From assembly GCA_035578155.1 (NCBI GenBank), contig JAPWDM010000011.1:21614375-21678374 (forward strand): a DNA stretch of 64,000 nt, read 5' to 3'. Source of the stretch: Brachynemurus nebulosus (Eukaryota; Arthropoda; Insecta; Neuroptera; Myrmeleontidae). Shown here piece after piece: positions 13,710 to 26,859 of the stretch; the first letter of the stretch is position 1, and each line of letters opens with the position of its first letter. The notes below the pieces were generated by a model that was not told the origin of the DNA, ran no database searches, and saw nothing but the letters and a program-made list of their open reading frames with translations. Made by a program: the position numbers and the translations under genes.

Positions 13710-16700
13710 TCCTTCATTAGATATAATTTTTAACCATATTTAATTTAAAAAATTTTAGCTGCTGTTGCAAAAAAACTGAGGGTGACTGAAATTTTTTAAA
13801 AACAGAGGTTAGTTACAAATTAGTTGTAAATACAAAATAACCCATTCAATTTCATTTAACTTTCATTAAGGTCATTTTTGTCTATCAGTGTTATTTTTGA
13901 CTGAAAGTTCATTGGGAGATACTACATTGTAACTCCAAGCAATAAAATAGCGTACCTCAATTGGAAACAGCTGGCAAATAGTTATAGAAATCTGAAAATT
14001 AAAAATTTTATTTAATGATTTATAATAGTTTACAAAAAACGTTGATTCTCGAAAATAATTTAATCTTGAGGTACGACTTTTAGGCCTAGGAGGCAGTATC
14101 TTGCTTGTTGGTTATGAGATCACCAAGGTCTCCTTACATTTCTTGCTTATACTGGGCATACTGTACAGAAGTAAAGTATTTTCGCTAGTTAAATTCAGTG
14201 AAACATTGTTAATTTTTACAAAAAATCGAATAGGTAAATATTCGATTTTTAGACTATAACTAGATTTCAATTGGAATTTGTTTGCTACAAATATTTAAAT
14301 TGTATAGCTTGTTGACACGGAAGACTACTTTTCGTAGACCCAAGGCCATGGAAAGAAATAGCGGGCGCCGGGAACAAATCATATTTCCTAAGAAAAATAA
14401 GTGATGAGTAAAAAAAAGCTCCATTTACTATTTCCCGGGCCCCTACGCTCCGCTACGGGCTCTCTCTTCAGCCCGGGCCCCGGGGCTGCAACCCCAACTA
14501 CTCCACCCTGTCGTCGGGCTTGCGTGGGCCCTACTCAATTCTGTCTCTGTTGTCCCTCGTTATCATGATTTGCAGTTTCGGTCGTATTGGAAAATTCTCG
14601 TGAAAGACTAATTGTATTGATCGATACTGTACATACTGACAAAAATGTAAATATGAAGTCAGTAAAAAAAGGCAGTATACGGCAAACGGAAGGTAAAAAT
14701 GTAAATCTTCAAAACAATCTACTGCTTTTCTCGGATTTCTTCCGTTGTAATATAAGTACAACATACACACATAGAAGTACCTAGAAATATGTCAACATCT
14801 TACAGTATTTTCTCATGTTGACTGTATACATATATACTATAGTGTTATCTAGCACATCACTATTGTTACAATTTGGCATACTCACTTGCTAATACGTGTA
14901 GGTAAATAACACACTCAATCCTTCTACAGCTCGATAGTCTCAAAACGCAGTTTCGATACAATGCGGAACAGTCTTGCGGAACACCGTAATTTTATAATAC
15001 AGTTTTCGTAAAAGGCATACGTGTTTAAAGGAAAGTCATCCAACAATGTTGTTGTACTGTTGCCATCGCAGTCACCGTAGCCTCGAACGCATCGTAAACA
15101 CAGCCAACATAACCCAAATTTTTTATTTAAATTCTAATAAAATGAAAAATGTACCTATATTGAACTATTTTAGTGAAATAAAAATGGGAAAAATCTTTAA
15201 TTTTAATCATCAATAAATTTTCCAAGTATTTAAATGACTATAGAATAGTCAAAAATAAAAAAAAAAAAACAGTAATAGATTAAAATGTCAACGAATTAAT
15301 AATTTTGCCAACGCATGTTTTTTACTAGAAAATTTTTAAATATACCTACCATTATTGTTCACACTTTGTTATTTAGGTAATATCTAATAATAAAACGTAG
15401 TAGAACGGAAATTTCGGCCAATTGGTCTAATTGCAACATATTTAGGTATATTAAAATGCAGTATTTTTATCATTTGTGTTAGGCATAGACGAGCAATATG
15501 TCATCAGTTATTGAAAAGCTGTAATTTTGCCAAACGAATTATTCGATAATACGCGAATAAATTAATACTAAAATTATTTAATATACTTGTACGAGTATAC
15601 TACGAGTATAATTTGCACTACTGCACTAGTTCTATAAGCCTGTTATAACGCTGTTATAATGCACTTCAGAAAAAAAAATTGTTTGAACTCCGTAGTTCCT
15701 TGTTATATTTCTCAATTTCTTACAACACAGTTTCCTTATAACATTGTACGAATTAATTGCATTATAGGAGGTTTGTCTGTATGAATGTTACTATATTATA
15801 CCGATAATTCACTGTCATCTTGCTTCACGAAATTCAAATATCGTCAACTTCAATGCTGTTTCGGAATATTTATTTGCCGTTAAAAATTATCTTTAGGATG
15901 GAATTACTTACTATTTATAGCACGACAGACCAGAATAATATATTCATGCAGATATGCCAGCTCACAGCTGGTATACGTATACAGCTGTATGGATACCTAC
16001 ACGTATTTATAAATCAATAGTATACGATACAAGATTAAAGATAGCCAGAAAAAGAAATACTCTGTTCGTACATTAAAATAAACATCTTAAGTTGGTGCAA
16101 TTACATACATACGAGAAATTTCATTAATTATTTTCATTGTTTCATTCTCTTATCTTTATCTGAATGATTGTAGTTTCTACTTATGTTTGTTTTGGATTTA
16201 GTAATAAATTTGAAAGACTTGTTTATCATTCAATAATATGTACTTATCGAAAATTAAATCAATCAAGAAGAATATCTAATTTAATTTTTGCAATTAATTC
16301 AGGATTAAAATAACATATACGTACATTTGTTAAAATCAATATAAGCAGATAATTAGAATAAGGAATATAAATAAATTTTGTTTTCAGCATTCTATATGCT
16401 CTCGAAACTCTAAACCTTTTTGTAGAGAATTTACATATGTATTTATTTTTTCTTAGAAAATATTCAAAAATGAAATTGTTTATAAAAGGAGCTCCTTGTG
16501 AATAAGTCTGTCTCTCTTTAAACCAGTGAATCATGTTGGGATAGACATGTTACAAGTCTTTAATTAGACACATGTACCTTAACGAAATTTCTTAACTTTT
16601 AAAAATGTTGTTGCAGTTCTAGTTAAGCGGCCAGGGCGTCGACATCGTTGCTTTTAGAAGATATTCCGGTTCATTCCTACTACTATCAAAGCTCTTTCAT

Positions 16701-16830
16701 TGAAGTCGATATATTAGAATATTGTTGTTGTCTTTTATCATTTGTGCCAATCTTTGAAATTACCTCTTGTAGGGTTTCTTTCCTCGATAGATGGAACTGA
16801 CACTTTTCCATCTTCCCAATAACGTTTGCT
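13710..16830. other. Intergenic apart from the GC-rich repeat
   Basis: Likely the tail of the coding fragment up to about 13.9 kb (TGAGGGTGACTGAAATTTT). Then AT-rich DNA with chance frames of at most 91 codons. Confidence 0.5.
14334..14534 (-). repeat. GC-rich ~200-bp dispersed element, copy 1
   Basis: A G+C-rich block with CCCGGGCCCC and GCCCGGGCCCCGGGGCTGC, followed by AAATAAGTGATGAG-type sequence. Read on the minus strand it aligns along its length with 18593-18790. Confidence 0.7.
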
Positions 16831-16839
16831 CCAATTTAA

Positions 16840-17294
16840 CCCTTACAGACCAGGGTGTCACAATTGTTACACTTGATTCCCCATGCTATTTCTAAGTGAA
16901 GAAAGTGCGTGGAAGAGATCAGACCGGCCTCGTATGATTGTGACAGGTCTAAACTACTACTTTAATTTTTGGTTGGGCTCATTGTTTTCTGTTATTAGGT
17001 GATTGTCTTATTTTGTTATTTTTGTAGTGGTTAGCTACTGTTTTTACTTGTTTTGATCACACTTTTTTTGAATTATTCTACAAATTTGTGTTTATTTGTG
17101 CTAAAGTATATAGATTAGGACCTAGTTTGTGCAGATGTAACACTACTGCACAAACTGAGTCCTGCACAAACTGCCAATTGTAACACTACTCCCCCTCTAA
17201 ACCCTCGTGCCAAGAGTAAAAATAATTTTTTTTTTGTCAAATTAATAAGGGAATTGTAAAAATTCAAGGAACCCTAGCCTCAGGTCTGTGAGCG
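16840..17294. mobile_element. TTAA-flanked MITE (455 bp)
   Basis: Ends CCCTTACAGACC and, reversed, CGCTCACAGACC, each directly next to TTAA (16836-16839 and 17295-17298). TTAA targeting fits piggyBac or Kolobok; the CCCT start favours piggyBac. An inner hairpin pairs AGTTTGTGCAG with CTGCACAAACT. Non-coding. Confidence 0.75.
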
Positions 17295-18592
17295 TTAATT
17301 TGCATTCCATTGACATTCTTTGACATTTTTTGTACCTACCTACTTCTTTTACAGTAGGTATCGAATTTAAATCACCAAAACCTAGCTTGAAAAAATTAAA
17401 TTTCTCTGACACTCAAATATTCATGAGTCAATCACATTTGGGTTAATTTTTTTTTATTTCTATATACCTATCCAGTTTGACGATAGTCTTATTGTTAGTC
17501 AAAAAAATATTATAACATAATATATTATGTTGGCACATTCTGTTCCAGCTAACTACTAATGACACGGTATAATCAAGTGAAGAAAAATTTAAAAATAACT
17601 ACGCTCCGTTTTTTTTTTGTGGATACGGTTGTGCAAATGAAATGATTATTGTACATTAATATACTATATCTCTATGCATAATGCATTTTATTTTTTAACG
17701 AAAAAACACAAAGATAAATAAGTGGGCGGACATAAAAATATATGTCTTTCTTGAATATTAAAAGTGTGAGTAGTGAATAGTGAACATCTAATATCATATA
17801 ATAGGGAAAAGGTGGGTATTGCCAAATGTCTAAGTCTGAATGCGTATTTGGCTTAATGTAATTAGAATCTGCTTCAGTTTTTTTCACGAATCTTATAGCT
17901 CTAAAATCATGCAATCGAAAAATATGTAAGAATTTTTAAAAATATATAGTAGTAGTATAAATAGTTTGAATAATACCATTCAGTAATTTGAGTAATATTG
18001 TACAGTATTTAAACTCGAGAAAAATACTAAACAATTATCGAAAGTCACAGTTTTTTTTTTTCAATTAGAAATTTTTTTTGAAAAGTTTATCGATATAATC
18101 CTAATATACTTCTTCAAACCCTTTGATGAATCTTTTTAACTGCTACTTTTATTTTTAGCGGCGACCAGGTATTATATTTCTTCTTTTCTGGCTGAACCGA
18201 TAAACCATTTACAAATTTAAATTTAAAAACATTTAGAATTCATATAGTGGTATACCGTAGTTTGTACGATAGTTAATTCCCAAAATAAAAAATTAAATAA
18301 AAAAATGTTAAAAAAATTTAAATTTGATAACACTAAAATAAAATAATATGCTTTGCAAATGTTATATTGCACAAGCTTAAAACGAGGAACGTCAATAGAC
18401 GTGCATATAGAGGAAATATTCTTTTGCTAATACACTTTGAATAAATAGAAATAAAATTATATTTGTTCCTATTTTTACAACTAAAAATTTTAAAATATAC
18501 AGACAGGGTGATAAACTTTGTTTTGCGAATTCTATGTTCATATGTACAATACAAATAATATATACGTCGCAAGACAGTTTTATGTAAAATAC

Positions 18593-18790
18593 AGGCCCGA
18601 CGAGTGGGTGGGGTAGCAGAGGTTGCAGCTCCGGAGGCCGCGCTTAAGGAAGGAGCCCGAAGTTCTCGCTAAAGGGGCCGGGAAAAAAGTTAAGAGTTTT
18701 TTTTTGCTCACTACTTATTTTTTGGGAGGAAATTCTTACCTAGAAAATGCGGTTTATTCCCTGGGTCCGCTATTTGTCTCTACGGCCCTG
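18593..18790 (+). repeat. GC-rich ~200-bp dispersed element, copy 2
   Basis: It starts AGGCCCGACGAG, runs through GGTTGCAGCTCCGGAGGCC and GGGGCCGGGAAAAAAG, then CTCACTACTTATTTTTT, and ends GTCTCTACGGCCCTGG. It is the same family as 14334-14534 in opposite orientation. A fragment of related wording also occurs near 7780 (AAATAAGTGACGAGCAAAG). Origin unknown. Confidence 0.7.
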
Positions 18791-19374
18791 GTTAAAACTG
18801 AAAATATTTTCTTTACTTATTATTATTTGGTAATATATACCTACTGCAATTACGTGCTTATTATACGAATCACACTGAATACTGAATGAGGTGTTTGTAG
18901 TAGTACCAGAAAATCATAAAAAAACATATTTCTTTTTTTCTTAGAAAGGCTACGATATATCTTTTCTCGTCTCTGTATTAGCAAACGAATAGATGTTGTT
19001 CCAGTGAATGAAATTAATAATACAGTAAACTGTATGATATTAGCTTCATCTCCCCTATAGCTGCAACATTCGTGCCATTCGTGGAGGTTACTATTATTAT
19101 TATTTTTTTTTAAAATAAAAACTATAATAAATATTAAAGAAAATAATTTAAAGTAAATAAATTTATAGAAGTATGACTAATTTTACTTTCCCTCAATTTT
19201 AAATTTTATAATAATATTATGTCTATTTCTGTTAATAAAGTGTGTTGTTCAATTTCAGTGTCACTGACTGCACTTATTACGTGGGCATGTGTAATAATAA
19301 ATCATTATTCGAGTATAGATTTATTATTATTTTGATATTATTGCTTCCTGTGTACTTATTTATGGCCATCTGAA

Positions 19375-19745
19375 GAAGCGTTTTACGATATGCTTTCTAA
19401 TATCTCTACATTCTCGGACGGAGTCTCTCGCCAAAGTATTCAGTATTCACTGAAATTAGTCGAGGCCCAAGCAGCGTCACTACAGACTCGTAGAACTTCC
19501 TGGCGATTTTAGCGATGTATACGCATAGTGCATGTGAAGAAATCTGAACACATTTAAATGCATAAGAAACAAGCGAAGTAGGCTGTGTACTCGGACCTCG
19601 GGTCTTTTTGACTCGGGTGAAAAATCGACACGGTGTGGAAGTTCCCCGAAACGAAGCGAGGAACCAGGAAGTGACTTTCTACACTCTCATACTCGATCAA
19701 GTTCAGTGAATTTCGTGCGTTATGTAGTGCATACTTTACCTTTCT
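19375..19745. promoter_or_regulatory. Second moderately GC-rich, CpG-containing block
   Basis: It stands out from the flanking AT-rich DNA (CTCGGACGGAGTCTCTCGCC, TTCCCCGAAACGAAGCGAGG) and has a TTCAGTG motif at about 19,701. No coding exon is recognised. It could be a promoter, a 5' UTR or an old element. Confidence 0.22.
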
Positions 19746-20629
19746 TCTTACTGAATAGAGCTTAAAATTTTTAGGAATCACATTGCAAAACTAGCTTTAA
19801 TCAATTTAAACCAAATTATTTACATATCAAAAGTACATCAAAATTTTTATCAATTATTGTTTATTTAAATCCAAATGAAATAAATAATAATTATTAAATT
19901 TCATTGACGTATCCATATTTACATAATGTATGCGTTATGGTCACTTTAATCATTATGTATTAGAATATGTACAATTCATTTAAACTATTTAAAGCATTAA
20001 CTATTTTCAATTTATTAATAAATCAAATTTTGGATACATAATTTTAACTAATTAATTATAATGTCTACTCATTTTATTCAATAGATAATTAATAATATTA
20101 CATTTACGAAAATAATGTGTTTTTATAATTACAATTATTTTACTATTGTAATTTATTAATTACTATTTTTTTTTTAATACAATTACAAAAAATTTTTTTA
20201 ATATGTATATGTAACTATGTTCGGATATTAACATTTATTTGGTTTTCCTCGTTTTTACTTTTTAGATGTGTTATTTTTAAATCGATTTAATTATAGCACC
20301 AACTGTATAAATTATTAAGTGATGAAATAGAATTTTTTTTATTTTCCTGAATGGAATAAATATATATGTATAAAAAAATCTCTTAGTTGATAGTGATTTA
20401 ACGTTGATTGGAAAAATTCAATAAATGATTACAATATAAAATACATTGTGCTGAACTAATCAGTTGAGTAAAAATTTAAAGGAATCCCTAAAAATGCTTA
20501 GAATCTATTCCCACACAATTTTATGCGATATTGTTACTTTTTAACTAATATTTTGACAATAGTGACAAAAATACAAGTATATTTACAACTATGCGAATAA
20601 GAAAAAACTAGAACAGAGCTTCTTAAATG

Positions 20630-21180
20630 GTGCCGATTTTTACTGAAAATGAATTTGGAAAATGAAGAATAAAACTCCTTTTAATTATATCATAATGTTT
20701 ACCATTAATATATTGTGTCAGAGGCGTGAATAATTCTGTTTAAAATTAACGAATTGCTTTTAAACATTTCGCTAATAATGCTTAAAAAAATTTCGATATT
20801 TATATCAATTATACGGTCAGCCAAGTGATCGGAAGCCACTTTTCATATTAAATATACCTCATTTCAGATACAATTAATCATGAGTTTTCGTTAAAAAATT
20901 AAATAATTCTTATATTCGAAACAAATCAATCTTCTATTCTTTTCTAAAAATAGACTGCAAATTTAAAATTTACATAAATGCAATAATAAAAGAGATAAAG
21001 CCAAGGAAACGGAAATTATTTAAATTCATAGTGACGAAGCATGGTTAAATTTAACTGAAACGAACTATATATGTAAATGTAATTAACTGATAATCATCAT
21101 ATGTGGTCATATGTGTGGCCGCGGTCCGCACAAATAGAAAATTCAACGAGAGTTTTGCCATGCAACGTCAATAAAGCGTC
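20630..21180. repeat. Diverged copy of the B/D upstream block, before copy A
   Basis: The stretch holds GATAATCATCATATGTGG, then GGTCCGCACAAA, preceded by a GTGATCGGAAGCCACTTTT-like string. The same order occurs at about 31,230-31,420 and 49,430-49,620 upstream of B and D. Together with similarity of 23.2-25.1 kb to 33.1-36.2 kb, this marks an older duplication that included flanking DNA, with about 2 kb inserted at 21.2-23.2 kb on the A side. Confidence 0.6.
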
Positions 21181-24100
21181 CGCTCTTTATACCTTCATAT
21201 AACGTATGTTAGAGATCGTAACTTAATTTTATTAATTAATCAGCCAATTATATTATATTTGTTCATCAATTAGAGGCAGTTTTAAAAGGCGTCGAAAGAA
21301 TAAAGTGTTATCTCTCTTTACTTTAAATGATTACATATTCACTTTATCTCTATTCAATAAGAATGTAATTTTGTAATTTTTTTTTCTTCTTACTTATTAT
21401 ATGCACGATACAACTTGCTCTCTTTAAGAACTTCAATAAAATTTAAAATGGCCGTTCATTGTTTAAAATGGAAATTTTTTTGAATTTATTTATTTATAAA
21501 ATTTTGTGTTAGATTATGAAACATTGAAATTTCTATTTCTTTAAATTGTTATTTAAATTATAAATTAAGTCCGAACTAAATCTAAATTATTTAAATAGTT
21601 AATTTCGGATAAATAAAAATCTATAACCTACTATTTTTGAGAATACAAAAAAACTTTTTATTCCATTGAACGAACATATAGGCACAAAATTTCTATAATT
21701 TACGTTACTCCAATCTTCAAAAGCTCACAAAAAGTCGCTTGAACAAAAGTCACAAAAAGTCAAAGAAAAATATTTATTTTAATTAAGGAAATACATTACA
21801 CCACTTTATATTTTTTACATGGAATGCATTTATCACCAGTAATTTCGACGACAGCAGCGAATAAAAAGACAAATTAATTTTTGTGTTTCACTTTTTTACT
21901 TAATTCAATTCAGAAATCGGCACACCCAGAATTCTTTATTTTAATGCAGAATTCTTATTTTTCATTAAAAAATGTATTTTTTTTAATAAAGACAATTACA
22001 CGAAGTAATGAAGTACACGCGAATAAATTTTAAGTTTCAAAACAAAAAGTTTTGCAGATAGCCGTATATTCGTTACTGCCGTCGATTTATTCATAAATAT
22101 TTTTATTAACACCTTTTCACACACAAATATCATTTCCCCAAATGTCTTTCGAAAATTTTCCATTTGTTTTGCGAAGATAACCAAACTTTTTACACATTTT
22201 TTCAGATTTTCAATTTAAAAAGTAAATACAAAGCTTTTGTATGAATGAATGTTAATGTTTACAAAATTCGATATCTTAAAATATCTCGAAAACGATTAAT
22301 AAAACATAAACCAGAGGTATAGATGAACAAAAATATGTATGATTGTTGACACAATTCAATTTTCTAAAACATTTCAACAAATCCTTTGCGCTTGAGATAA
22401 AACAGAAATTTTTCAAAGTTTATAACCTAGAAACCTAGAAGGGAAAAACCTATTAGTATTTTTTACATAGTTTTATATATTACCTCGCTTATCTTTCACA
22501 ATAAATTACAGAAATATGAGTATCTTGATTTAATATATTTCAAGTTCAGTAAGGAATTAAAAATATAAATAATATTTAAATATTAAAATATAAAATGAAA
22601 AAAAAATACACACTTCTTTTAATTGAAAAATCACTACAAAATACATATAAAAACGTTAAAAATTAACAATGAATAGAATCGGTAGCATCCACGTAGCATC
22701 AATCTAACGAATTCAAATACAGCAACCACAACAACGAACTGCTCCAAAATGTACAGTGTTGCCAGAATTCAAACAAGATTAAAAAAGTAATTTTAAAATA
22801 AAAACATTTTCAATAGATAAATCTTACAATTATAATTTTTAAAAACATTTATTTTGTAAAATTAAATAATTTTTCATATTATTTAAAAATAAAACGTATT
22901 TTTAAATAAATTTATATTCAAAAGAAATTTTAAACTTGTCAACCCTGTATTTTGGCTTTTTATAATAAAATTAATAAAAAACACATAAAAAACATGTAAA
23001 AGACGTACGTTTGGTCTCCTGTATATCTCAAAGCATTGGAAAATACCCTGTGTTTTTCATCTTTTTCTTTATTAAAATTACATTTATTTTATACATAATA
23101 TTTTTTTAGGTAAATGATAGAAAATGATGTTGTTTCGTTGGTAGTAATGGTCGATGCAAAAACTTAAAGCAAACCGCCTATAACTAAAGAAAGGCTGAGA
23201 AACATTGATCTAAAATATACACCTCTCAGTATTTAAGATTGGGCACCTACCTTTTTGTGAGTTTAATGTATTCGCACCGCCTGCCTTTAGAAATACGATT
23301 TTGTCTCTGTCCACTTCTTTTTACTGAATTATGAATTTTTAATTTTCTTTCCATGTGTAATGTCTTAATTAATTATATTAATTAATTATTACACTTTATT
23401 AATATGTCTTACTATATGTTAATTTCAAAATTTCAAATACGGACAAAGATATAAATAGAAATGCAATTTAATTTCGCAAACGGAACTTGAAAAGAAATTT
23501 ATTAAGTAAAACGTAGATAGATAAGTATTTATATATAGATTTGCATACAGACATAATTATATTACCTATCTAGTAATTGTGGTTTAACTGCGAATATATA
23601 TTTTACAAGAAGTCTACATGAGTTTTTGGTATCAAATTTTTTATCACAAGTTTTAGTATTAAAATTAGGTAATTCTGCGAATTACCTATTTTCTAAATGA
23701 ATAACATCCCTTCAGCTGCCTTATAAATATTGTCGCAAATCATCCTCAAAGCAGATCGCATACATGAAGCAGATCAGATGGACTTTGTTACTGAAAATGT
23801 CGTTATTGATCAATTTAATATCTTTTGTCATCTGCAGGTCTATTGACCTTTTTGTATATTTTTATCACTAGTTTTTAATCTACAAATGATATTGAAATAA
23901 AAATGAATTATTGTCCCTTAGCCCGAGAGCCCGTGAAATTTTCCATGATTGATCGGTACACTCGTAAAAATGCTTAATATTGATAGTAAAAGTGATATAC
24001 AGAAAAATTATTTATTCTCTGTCCCCGAACTATTAGTTGATCAGAACTATTCCTTTAGTAAATCCAACTATCGACTTATATTGGGCTCCCAGACTATTTT

Positions 24101-24319
24101 ATTGAGGTTTGTATACTACTGATAATTCATTTATCTACTAGTCGATTACATTTTTTTTCTTATCTTATTTATTTTTGGGAAGTAATATACATATTTTAAT
24201 ATTTGGCCGTATCATATATAAAACTGTATATATACTATATAACATGCCATATAAACAATAAAAGTCAAGTGATTATCCTGGTGAAATATTGAATATAAAT
24301 TACGAATTGCCAGGTAGTA

Positions 24320-25066
24320 CTTTATATTTATAAAGGAGGAGTTGCAATAAGGCGTTTTATTGGCGTCCCTGAATGAAATTTTTTGAAGTTTGTGATCGAA
24401 TTCTTTTGTTTTTATTTATATTTTTTTATAATGTTCATGATGTAAGATTTTTAAAAATGTATAGAAATTTTTTGTGTTATTTGATTGGATTTTTATGAAA
24501 ATAATTGCTAAACTTAGCTTGTTTTGGAAAAATACGCTATTTTTGTTGTTTTTTTCACATTTATTTTTTTTATTTTTCATAAGGGCAACCGAGTCACAAA
24601 AAGATTTTCATATATATGGTGCACAAGTGCATAAGCTACAATATATATAAAAATCTTTTTGTTACATATTTCTACAAAATAAGCCAAGTTCAGCAATTAT
24701 TTTCGTAAAAGTGGAATCAAATGACACAACAAAAATATATATTTTTAAAAACCTTACATTATAAAAAATTCGTTAAGTGCGTATTTTTGACAGGCACTAA
24801 GTAATGTCATCTCAGTGAAAGTGTTAATTTATGATTTTTTGTTAACTCTATAGTTGTTTGTTAACTCTTCAGCCCTCTTGTGTTTATTCAGTATGGATGT
24901 ACAACTCAATAATTATTCAATCACGTGTTCAGTTCAATCACACAACGATATTAATACGTCATCTTCGATGACATAAAAAATAAAAAAATGTGCTAGATCA
25001 TAAATTTCATTTTTAAATCAAGAGGGCAGATAAACGGCCTTATCGCAACTCGTCCTGTATTTACAG
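24320..25066. mobile_element. Foldback (near-palindromic) element upstream of copy A
   Basis: The ends are inverted repeats: AAGGAGGAGTTGCAATAAGG at the left against GCAACTCGTCCT at the right. Inner arms also pair, for example AATTGCTAAACTTAGCTTG with CCAAGTTCAGCAATT. The centre is a hairpin of AAAGATTTTCATATATA type. TA dinucleotides flank the likely ends. No coding capacity. Copy A alone carries an extra segment at about 24,761-24,990. Confidence 0.7.
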
Positions 25067-25181
25067 TATTATAGTAATTGATATTTTTGTATAACTAACA
25101 ATAAGCTGGGTATGTTTTCTTTGTTTATATCTAGATAGTTTTAAATTGTAATTTCAATCGTTGTAGTTACTGATTATCATA
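25067..25181 (+). promoter_or_regulatory. Short 5' flank of copy A, shared with copy C
   Basis: Only 115 bp separate the upstream foldback element from the ATG, and almost the same 115 bp precedes copy C (39760-39874). The last ~40 bp, ending in the context ATCATAATG, is also found before copies B and D. There a further block of roughly 470 bp lies between the foldback element and this core. The core promoter and 5' UTR presumably lie here. No clear TATA box or initiator can be assigned. Confidence 0.35.
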
Positions 25182-26617
25182 ATGTCCAAAATTCGACCGT
25201 TGTCACCAGAACTTGCCGAGGAAGCTTATCGACTATTTCAAGAAAACGATACTCGAATCAAAATGGTACTATTGAAAATTAAACAATGGCTATCACTACA
25301 AGTACATATAAAAGCTCGAATGGGTAAAGCTTATACACTTTGATTCTGTAATAGATACATGGTTTGTTTTGTGTTGTATAATTTTCAGATGACCAGTGGC
25401 TTCTAGCATTTGCTCGTGGCTGTAAATATTCATTGGAACGTATAAAGGAAAAAATTGAAAATTACTATACCTTAAGAACGGAATATTCAGAGACATTTAG
25501 GCTGGGTAAAGATCCCAGAGATCCGATAATGAATTACTTTGTTCATACTGGGTAACTACACCTATATATTACATTTTAATAAATTTTTACGTATAAATTG
25601 TGCAGCCTAACGAAGCACACAAAGGATTTGAATCTAAAATAATTCTAAAATAATAAATAGGACATATTTTAGTTATCACAAATATTACGTTTATTTTTTC
25701 AATTGTGACAATTGTTTCTAGCTTAAAAGGCCATTTTCAAGCTTTTTTGTGCGGAAAGTGTGATTTATGCATACAAAAAGTAATTGCAATATACTTAAGC
25801 CATATGGCAACAAAAATGCGTGCGCCAAGATAGTATTTAGCCCATTATGAGTAATTATATTTTATTGTAGGTCAGTTGTACACTACAGCTCTAAAGGGAA
25901 TCAAACCAGTCCCACAATTGCTATTGCACGGTGTGAATATGATACAACAAAATATAGTTTAGATGATGGATTGAAATATGCTAGTCTTGTTGCTGATCTA
26001 TCTTTATATGAGAATGATAATTTTGTTGTCAGTGGTGTAATTATAATACTTGACTTCGAAAAGGTTACTGTTTCGTATATGGCCCAAGTTAGCGTTGGTT
26101 TCATTAGAAAATTTATGCGTATGGGACAGCATGGTTATCCTGTTCGTATCAAAGGTATTCATCTGATAAATGGGCCACTGGGCCTTCACACACTGCTTGA
26201 AATAGTTAAACTATTTGCAACTGAAAAGCTAAAAAAACGAGTACGATTACATTATTAATTTTCTTTGAACATTTGTAAAACGTATTTTAGACGTTACTTT
26301 TGTGCTTTAGATTTTTGTGCATAGCAGTTTAGAGGATATGTATGCGTATGTTGCTAAAGACTGCCTTCCGAAAGAATATGGAGGAAATAATGGAAGCTTT
26401 GATGAGCTGAAGGGTATTTAAATCATTTTTTTTAATATTTAGGTACCTATCTTTAGCAAATTTACGATACATCATTCATTATGTTTGCTGTTTAGAAATG
26501 TGGATTGAAAAATTTGAAAAGTATCGTGATTGGCTAATTGAAGATGAACAGTACTATGTCGATGAAAGTCTTCGACCCGAAAAATCAAAAGACAAGAGTG
26601 TTTGTAATATAATGTAA
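25182..26617 (+). CDS. CRAL-TRIO (alpha-tocopherol-transfer-like) protein, copy A, five exons
   Basis: Exons by eye: 25182-25323, 25389-25551, 25871-26240, 26311-26413, 26496-26617; all introns GT-AG. They sum to 900 nt, 299 residues and TAA. The start MSKIRPLSPELAEEAYRL is the usual opening of insect members of this family. Exons 1-2 encode the helical CRAL-TRIO N-terminal domain (DDQWLLAFARGCKYSLERIK, about residues 48-67). Exon 3 encodes the lipid-binding core (GVIIILDFEKV, then YPVRIKGIHLIN). Exons 4-5 give VHSSLEDMY, LPKEYGG and SLRPEK. Family members carry small hydrophobic lipids such as tocopherol or retinoids between membranes in the cytosol; the ligand here cannot be told. The tail is shorter than the usual insect end (typically GSF plus several residues) and finishes CNIM, a possible CaaX box. 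No signal peptide. An AATAAA lies at 26621 and another at 26762. Copy C is the nearest paralogue. Confidence 0.93.
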
Positions 26618-26859
26618 CATAATAAAAGGGTGGGCGGGATTGAAAAGGTTCAGTTATGAAATTAATATAAATACAACATAAGAAATTTTGTTTCACAACC
26701 TTGGTGAGTCATTTATTTATAATCTTTATTTATCCAAAAATGAAAAAAAATTACCAAATTTAATAAAGTGTATTTGTTGTTAATTCTTTTCGTAGTTTTT
26801 TTTCGAATTTTTCCCTGAAAAAATTAGACTTATACAGCCTATACGTTAAGAAAGTAGCA

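Larger units (their letters stand above)
17300..22360. other. AT-rich intergenic DNA left of the duplication
   Basis: Apart from the GC-rich repeat, the GC block at 19.4-19.7 kb and the diverged block at 20.63-21.18 kb, nothing is recognised. Frames do not exceed about 90 codons and lack family motifs. Confidence 0.5.

Noticed and set aside
14587..14784. Opposed 65- and 79-codon frames
   Set aside because: They overlap on opposite strands, lack recognisable motifs, and match the chance-frame length for this DNA.
25296..25496. Minus-strand frame beginning MSLNIPFLRYSNFQF, repeated at 36297 and 39931
   Set aside because: It is antisense to exon 2 of the CRAL-TRIO copies; its conservation follows from the sense exon.
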